A stretch of DNA of 64,000 nucleotides, from assembly GCA_022579005.1 (NCBI GenBank), contig MU401519.1, positions 62,001-126,000 on the forward strand. Reading direction: 5' to 3'. The notes below the pieces were generated by a model. It did no database searches. It had not been told where the DNA came from and worked only from the letters and a program-made list of their open reading frames with translations. Shown here in pieces: positions 59,073-64,000 of the stretch (positions are counted from its first letter, which is position 1; each line of letters starts with the position of its first letter). The translations under genes and the position numbers were made by a program. The stretch is from Poronia punctata (taxonomy: Eukaryota; Ascomycota; Sordariomycetes; Xylariales; Xylariaceae).

Positions 59073-62000
59073 TCATCCCTCACAAACCCATTCAGCAAAG
59101 ACACACCATCTCGCCGTTCTATCAGCAAGTACCAAACCTCTCCAAACACCTCGTTCCGAGCATTTGATGATGGTCTCCCAAGTACCCCCGTCACTAACTT
59201 CATCACCATCACCAGCATGTCGTCCACCGACACCAATCCCTCTTCTCTCATCTTTGCGCATCAATCTCAGGATTTTGCCTCCTGGTGTCTGAATAGCTAG
59301 CTTGGCTGGTTTACGACCCAAGATACTGCCTGTTGCAGATGAGGGAGCTGATGCCGCTGCGCTAGATGTCATGCTCATGGCGCTGGTTGGTCGTGCAAAG
59401 GGGACAGGACTGGTACCGCCTGCGTTACTAGCCGGGCCACCGGCGCCTAGACTGGAGGGATGTTGCCTGATGGCAAAGACAAAGGTGTTGTTGAGGGCTA
59501 GGCGTTGGCATTGAGGCTGAACGACGTAGATATCGTGGCGTTGCGCATGGGGCGTTGGGTGGCGAGTGACAAACTCATATGGTGGGTTCTCGCCTGTGTG
59601 GATGATGGGGAGAGCAAACGCTAGTGGGTGCGGGATGTCTTTTATACTGTGCATGAGACCTCGCTTGCCGGCATAGACTTTGAGGATACCCGTGCCCTCG
59701 TCACCCGGTAAAAGCGCCTTGACGGTGTAGCGCTTCGCTCCGTTATACCATTCCGCCTGTGCTAGCGCTCGCTTCTTCACAACGTCGCCACTCTCAAAGT
59801 AGTCGCCGTCTGCATCGCGCGCATAAGCCCGGACTTCAACTTCGGCCGCTACCTCGACATCCTCTGGGACGTTGAATTTGATGTGCAACATCTCCAGGTC
59901 CTCGATTCTCGTCAGCGAGGTGTTGTAATCCACCATGGCGATGGAATTCTTGAAATAAGGAGGGCACGCCGAAGGCAGATTCAGGAGTGTCTCGTGAGCC
60001 ACGGGAGGACAGATGTGTTGTTGGCCGTGGTGTTCGGGAATATGAGTCCAACAAAGCTCGGTCGGCCTTGTCAGGAACCACCAAAACTCGGCCGAACCAC
60101 TTCCTGCATTCGAATACAGGCCACGTCGGGGGTTGGAAGGACTAGCCAGACAGCAATCCATCATTCGCCATTCGTCGTCGACGAGAACCGCGTTCCACCA
60201 ATGGTTAGATCGGGGCATGATATTGGTCTCCGGTACCTCGCCCGGCGTCTTGAGATAACCCCGAACAATCTCCGAGTGGATTCCAATGGCCGCACACATC
60301 TCATGCACCAGCACGGCATATTCTTCGGCGCACCCTCTCTTGGTCTGAATCACACGTCGAGTATCGACCTCGCCCTCAAAGTCTTCTTCCCAGTTGATCT
60401 TTTCGGCGACCCAGACGAAAATTGCGCGAAGCCGCTGCACGTCGCTTCTATAAGGTCGACACACGTAAGTCGTCGCGAGAGTGACCGAGGTAGTCATGGG
60501 CGGCAAGCTACCAACGAAGCGTGAGTTCTTATCGACCTGGCCGAGGTTCAACACTTGATAGTTGATCGGCTCTCGAACCGGATGTCCGTCTGCGCCCTCG
60601 TCGCCTTCGACACTCTCGTAAAGCTCGTCGACGGGATCGATGGCGGGATAGTCCATCATCTGACACCGCTCGCGCCGTTCACTTCTCTCATTCCTGCTCA
60701 GAGTGTTGGATCGATTGACGTCTCGCCGGACCTGAACCCAATCGACTCCGTTGGCCAGACCCATCTCGCGGGCTGTATCCCGTCCCGAAATGGCCAGGTT
60801 CGTCGTGCTAGTGCCACCTGCGATGGCCGTAATCCCGTCCGGCCCCGATCTCTTGGTAGGAGAAGATTGTAGGGATACGGTGCCCATCGCAATACTACTC
60901 CGACCGGAAGCGACCCCCGTCTTCGTAGCCTCCAGGATTCTCTTGATGAAGTTGGACCTCTTCGGCTTTATGACTTCTGGCTGTACAAGACCACCTACAG
61001 CAGCGATGGCGTCTTCTTCAAGCCCAGCTTGTGATTGTGGTCTCATCGCAGACGTCGAGTGGCTTGGATGATATGACACCCCGGTGAATGGTGTTGTCGG
61101 TCGGTTCGCATCCCAGTCTTCATCGGCATCCCGAATCCCTAGAGCGCTCCGTGCTCGGTTGACCTTTCTAGCCAGGCTTCCTGCGCTCGTAGCGCTTATT
61201 CCCCCAGCTGAAGTGCCACTCATCAAGCTACGATCTGTAGTTTGAGTGTTGGTGCTAGTCGTCGTCGCAGCGCTGCGGTTGCCAGATGAAGTGTTGGTAG
61301 AGTTGGTCGACGTTGTTTTGGTCGTCGCTGTCCTGTCGAGCCGAGCTACATCGTAAGATGACTTTTGCTTGTGAATAGTACGGCCTGGAGCATCGTCCCC
61401 CATCGACGACTTGGGCCGGTTTTGATTGCTCTTGAGCGGAGGAAGCGGCGCGGGATCTGTATCGTGGCCGAGCGAGTTGACACTCAAGTTATGCTGGTGC
61501 ATCTTTCGGATCCGGCTTTCCATTCTCTCCACGTAGTCATTCAGCTGAGGAAGTTGGTGTTCCTCTTTGAAACCACTGTGGATTGTGCTGTCCTGAGAAG
61601 ACTCGCCTCCATACGACTCGTAACCGGAATCTTGATGCCCAAGGCCCATTGCCGTTTGTGGTCTTGTCTTTTCCTTCCGTTTCGACCGATGATGGACCAA
61701 GTCGAATGATTCTGGTGACCAAGGATCGAAATGTAGTTCGGGAGATCCGCTCTGTCCCGGCCTACCTAACGCGTCCAGTTGTTCGATCACACCGTCCATT
61801 GCTTCACGTAGAGGCGAAGGTGTAAAACCAACCCCCGCCCCAGGAGAGGGAGGAGCGGGTGAATGTGATCTGGGTGTATGATATCCTTGCTCAGGCTGAT
61901 TATTATACGACATGGTGGAACCCCCCCGCGTTATTAGGCTCCGGTGAGGTGGCGGTGGAGGAGGTGGAGGCGAATCTGGTTGGTTGTCTGGATGATATGG

Positions 62001-63145
62001 CTTGGAGCTGAAAGACGGTGCAGGTGATGGTGATCTATGGCCGTAAGTCAACAATCGCTGGGGGGCAGGTGACGGTGCTCTCGGATCGTAGTGCTGCATG
62101 GGCGGCGGTGCCGGTGACGGAGCTCGCGGTTCATAGTGCTGCATGGGCGGCGGTGCCGGTGATGGACCCCTAGGCTGATAAAGTTGTAAAGCTTGCGGTC
62201 CGGGTGACGGAGCCCTCGGATCATAGTGATGTGAAGGCGGTGGCGGTGCAGGTGATGGGGCTCTGTGATGATAGCTAGGCACAAGAGGGGGTGCAGGAGA
62301 TGGCGTCCTCTGGTTGTACTCTAACATGTATTGCGGCGAGGGTGAGGGAGCTCGGTCGTGGTACGAACTGACGTGTGGCAATGGTGAGACGGGCCTCTGA
62401 TTATAGTTGTACATGTGCGATGGGGCCGGAGAGGGAGCTCGGGCATAATCATAACGAGGGTCCTGACGACGGTCCTGACGAGGGTCATGACGAGGGTCAC
62501 GGCGAGGTTCACGGCGAGGTTCATGACGAGATTCATGACGGGGAGGTGTAGGCGACGGTAATCTTGGATCATATCTCCGTGTGTCAGAAGGCGTGGAGGA
62601 ATGGCCGACTCTCTCTCGTGCATTCTTTTGGGATGAACTGGTGGAATCTTTCCTCGGCGGCGGCGTGGCTGCATGTGAAGGTTGCCGTATGATTTCCGGT
62701 TGCTTCGCTGTTGTGTAATGAGGAGCCTTGGCATATGCCTCGAACGGTTTACGGAATGTCTTCGGTCTGGCCTTCTGAAAGCCATTTGTAGGACTCGGCG
62801 AATGAGTCGAAGTCAACGGGCTGATCGATCTACTGATGGGACGGAAATCATCAGGCAACACCTCGACAAAATTTGAAGGGAAGACGCCGACGGTCTTGTT
62901 GCGCCGTAATCTTCCTGTCCACCAGGAACCATCGCCCGCGTTGAGACATTCGATCAGATCGCCTTCGATAAAGCCCAAATCTCGAGATGACTAGATGATA
63001 ATTCTTGGTTAGAATCCCACACCGCAACAAGGGCATTGTCCTGCACTCGGCAGAGATGACGGGCACTTACTTCTCCTCCCCAAGAATAGACGGCTCTGCA
63101 CCAACACGGAAAACGTGTGGGCAAAGACGGTGGTGCAGGTACCAT
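59073..63145 (-). CDS. CYK3: Cyk3-like cytokinesis protein (SH3 + transglutaminase-like domain)
   Basis: Two exons on the minus strand, 63145-63071 and 62990-59073 (80-nt phase-0 intron, GTAAGT...CTAG), encode 1330 aa. The SH3 domain straddles the junction: CRAVYSWGGE, then DLGFIEGDLIECL, GSWWTGRL and VGVFPSNFVEVL. Next come basic HEPR/DPRHDPRQD repeats (about 173-203) and a Pro-rich tandem array with RAPSPAPPPMQHY-type units (about 212-345), likely SH3 ligands. A long disordered part follows, then a transglutaminase-like domain at about 860-1000, with RGCAEEYAVLVHEM (C912), SNHWWNAVLVDDEWRMMD (H955, D970). Yeast Cyk3 promotes septum formation at the bud neck with Hof1 and Inn1. The residue aligned with the nucleophile appears to be Ala913, so the domain may be non-enzymatic. 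Confidence 0.9.
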
Positions 63146-64000
63146 GGCGTTTAAAGTTCACGGTTGCGTAAGTCTAACGCAATTCTGAACCTTAACCTCG
63201 ATATCCGCTTCGTGCTTTCAGATATAATGCCGAGCTGTCATTCGATCGCAGATATTAATCCTTATCCCGCCAGATCTTATTTGCGTCGGTTATAGATCCC
63301 TCGAGGTCCGGCCTTGGGACGAGTTGTTGGGATGCTGCAAACAAGCGCAGCGCAACAAAGGTATTATGTGACGCGGTATTACGGTGAGCTTCGGGGTACG
63401 GGGAACCGTGTACCACAAGGGGAAAAATAATCTGCAAATACTCTGCTTGCCAGCAACAGTCGATGTCGAAGCTCAAGAGCAGATCGTGAATGAATGAATG
63501 AGCAAGTACGAGATGGAAATCCCCAGATCGTTCACAGATCCCGACAGGCACTTGGTTCGTTTAGTGCCGGCAACTGACTGACAGCAAGTGGTTTGGGCCG
63601 ACTGGAGCCCCAGGTCTGGGGGAAATCAGGTATTGCTGGTAACTGCCCAAACAGAGGGGTGCTATTTGCGGTTGCCCAGTAACCGTAGGTTGGCGCCAGG
63701 CACTAGCACTTACTTGTGGGTCTCTCGTTCAGCACATCAGAGGTACACAAATACTGTGTAGGTACATTGCGATTAGCGCTCAATACACTTTTGATATGAT
63801 TATGATTAGGTAATAATCGACTTTGGCCATTGTTTGAATCTATCGAGTATCGAATTTGGCATCCGGATCAAGACTACACGTACCATATTACAACTGACTG
63901 AGGTGTGCCTGTCTCTCCCAACATCGACTCATATCTCTCAGTAGTTGTTGAACTAGACTAGCGGCTACAAAAATGAATTATACCACCCCTTTCTTGCGAA
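63146..64000. other. Upstream region of the CYK3-like gene
   Basis: No supported gene up to the window edge. The first few hundred bases should be the promoter of the minus-strand CYK3-like gene. Confidence 0.45.

Noticed and set aside
58866..59300. 144-codon plus-strand frame overlapping the 3' end of the CYK3-like gene
   Set aside because: It is antisense to a clear coding exon and has no recognisable features.
1..64000. CRISPR arrays, NRPS/PKS genes, rRNA genes, or LTR retrotransposons
   Set aside because: No spaced direct-repeat array, adenylation or ketosynthase motifs, rRNA sequence or reverse-transcriptase motif was seen.

Overview
The window reads as nuclear DNA of a filamentous ascomycete (Pezizomycotina, most likely a Sordariomycete). 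The genes are split by short introns of about 50-125 nt with GTATGT/GTAAGT-type donors, CTAAC-like branch points and YAG acceptors. They include fungal families such as a Zn2Cys6 regulator, Pga2, Loc1, a Cyk3-type protein and UstYa-type proteins. Intergenic DNA is long and studded with TACCTAGGTA / (CCTA)n / (TAGG)n motifs. The species cannot be named from this sequence alone.

Layout. 1.9-3.7 kb (-): APC/LAT-type amino-acid permease, four exons. 4.7-5.2 kb (-): Pga2. 6.0-6.6 kb (+): CENP-S/Mhf1 histone-fold protein. 8.1-9.2 kb (+): MARVEL-like four-TM protein. 9.8-10.6 kb (-): His3. 11.2-11.9 kb (+): Loc1. 14.3-14.7 kb: MITE-like inverted-repeat element. 15.2-16.9 kb (+): Ser/Thr-rich single-TM protein. 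19.9-23.1 kb (+): six-exon Zn2Cys6 transcription factor. 24.1-26.9 kb (+): mitochondrial m-AAA protease. 29.3-31.6 kb (+): Bor1-type anion transporter. 31.7-36.2 kb: candidate peptide natural-product locus. 36.2-49.3 kb: about 13 kb with no recognisable gene. 49.3-51.6 kb (+): homeodomain transcription factor. 55.1-55.6 kb (+): small secreted four-cysteine protein. 59.1-63.1 kb (-): Cyk3-like SH3/transglutaminase-like protein.

The main finding is at 31.7-36.2 kb. Two divergently transcribed membrane-anchored proteins each carry a pair of HxxHC motifs, the signature of UstYa-family oxidative cyclases. About 1.5 kb downstream lies a small gene encoding a signal peptide followed by repeated Tyr-Ile-Val-Pro-Gly-containing modules separated by Lys-Arg (Kex2-type) sites. 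This is the architecture of fungal dikaritin-type RiPP precursors. Each repeat module sits on its own phase-1/phase-1 exon, and exon plus intron have been duplicated together. The third repeat exon carries a stop codon where the Lys of the Lys-Arg site should be. A further exon-like segment with a Tyr-Val-Ile-Pro core lies just downstream and could be joined in frame only if that exon is skipped. I see no other tailoring enzyme nearby, so the locus is either minimal or a dispersed or decaying cluster. The peptide function is inferred, not shown.

The remaining genes are mostly housekeeping: histidine synthesis, ribosome assembly, mitochondrial proteostasis, kinetochore/DNA repair, secretion, septation and transport.
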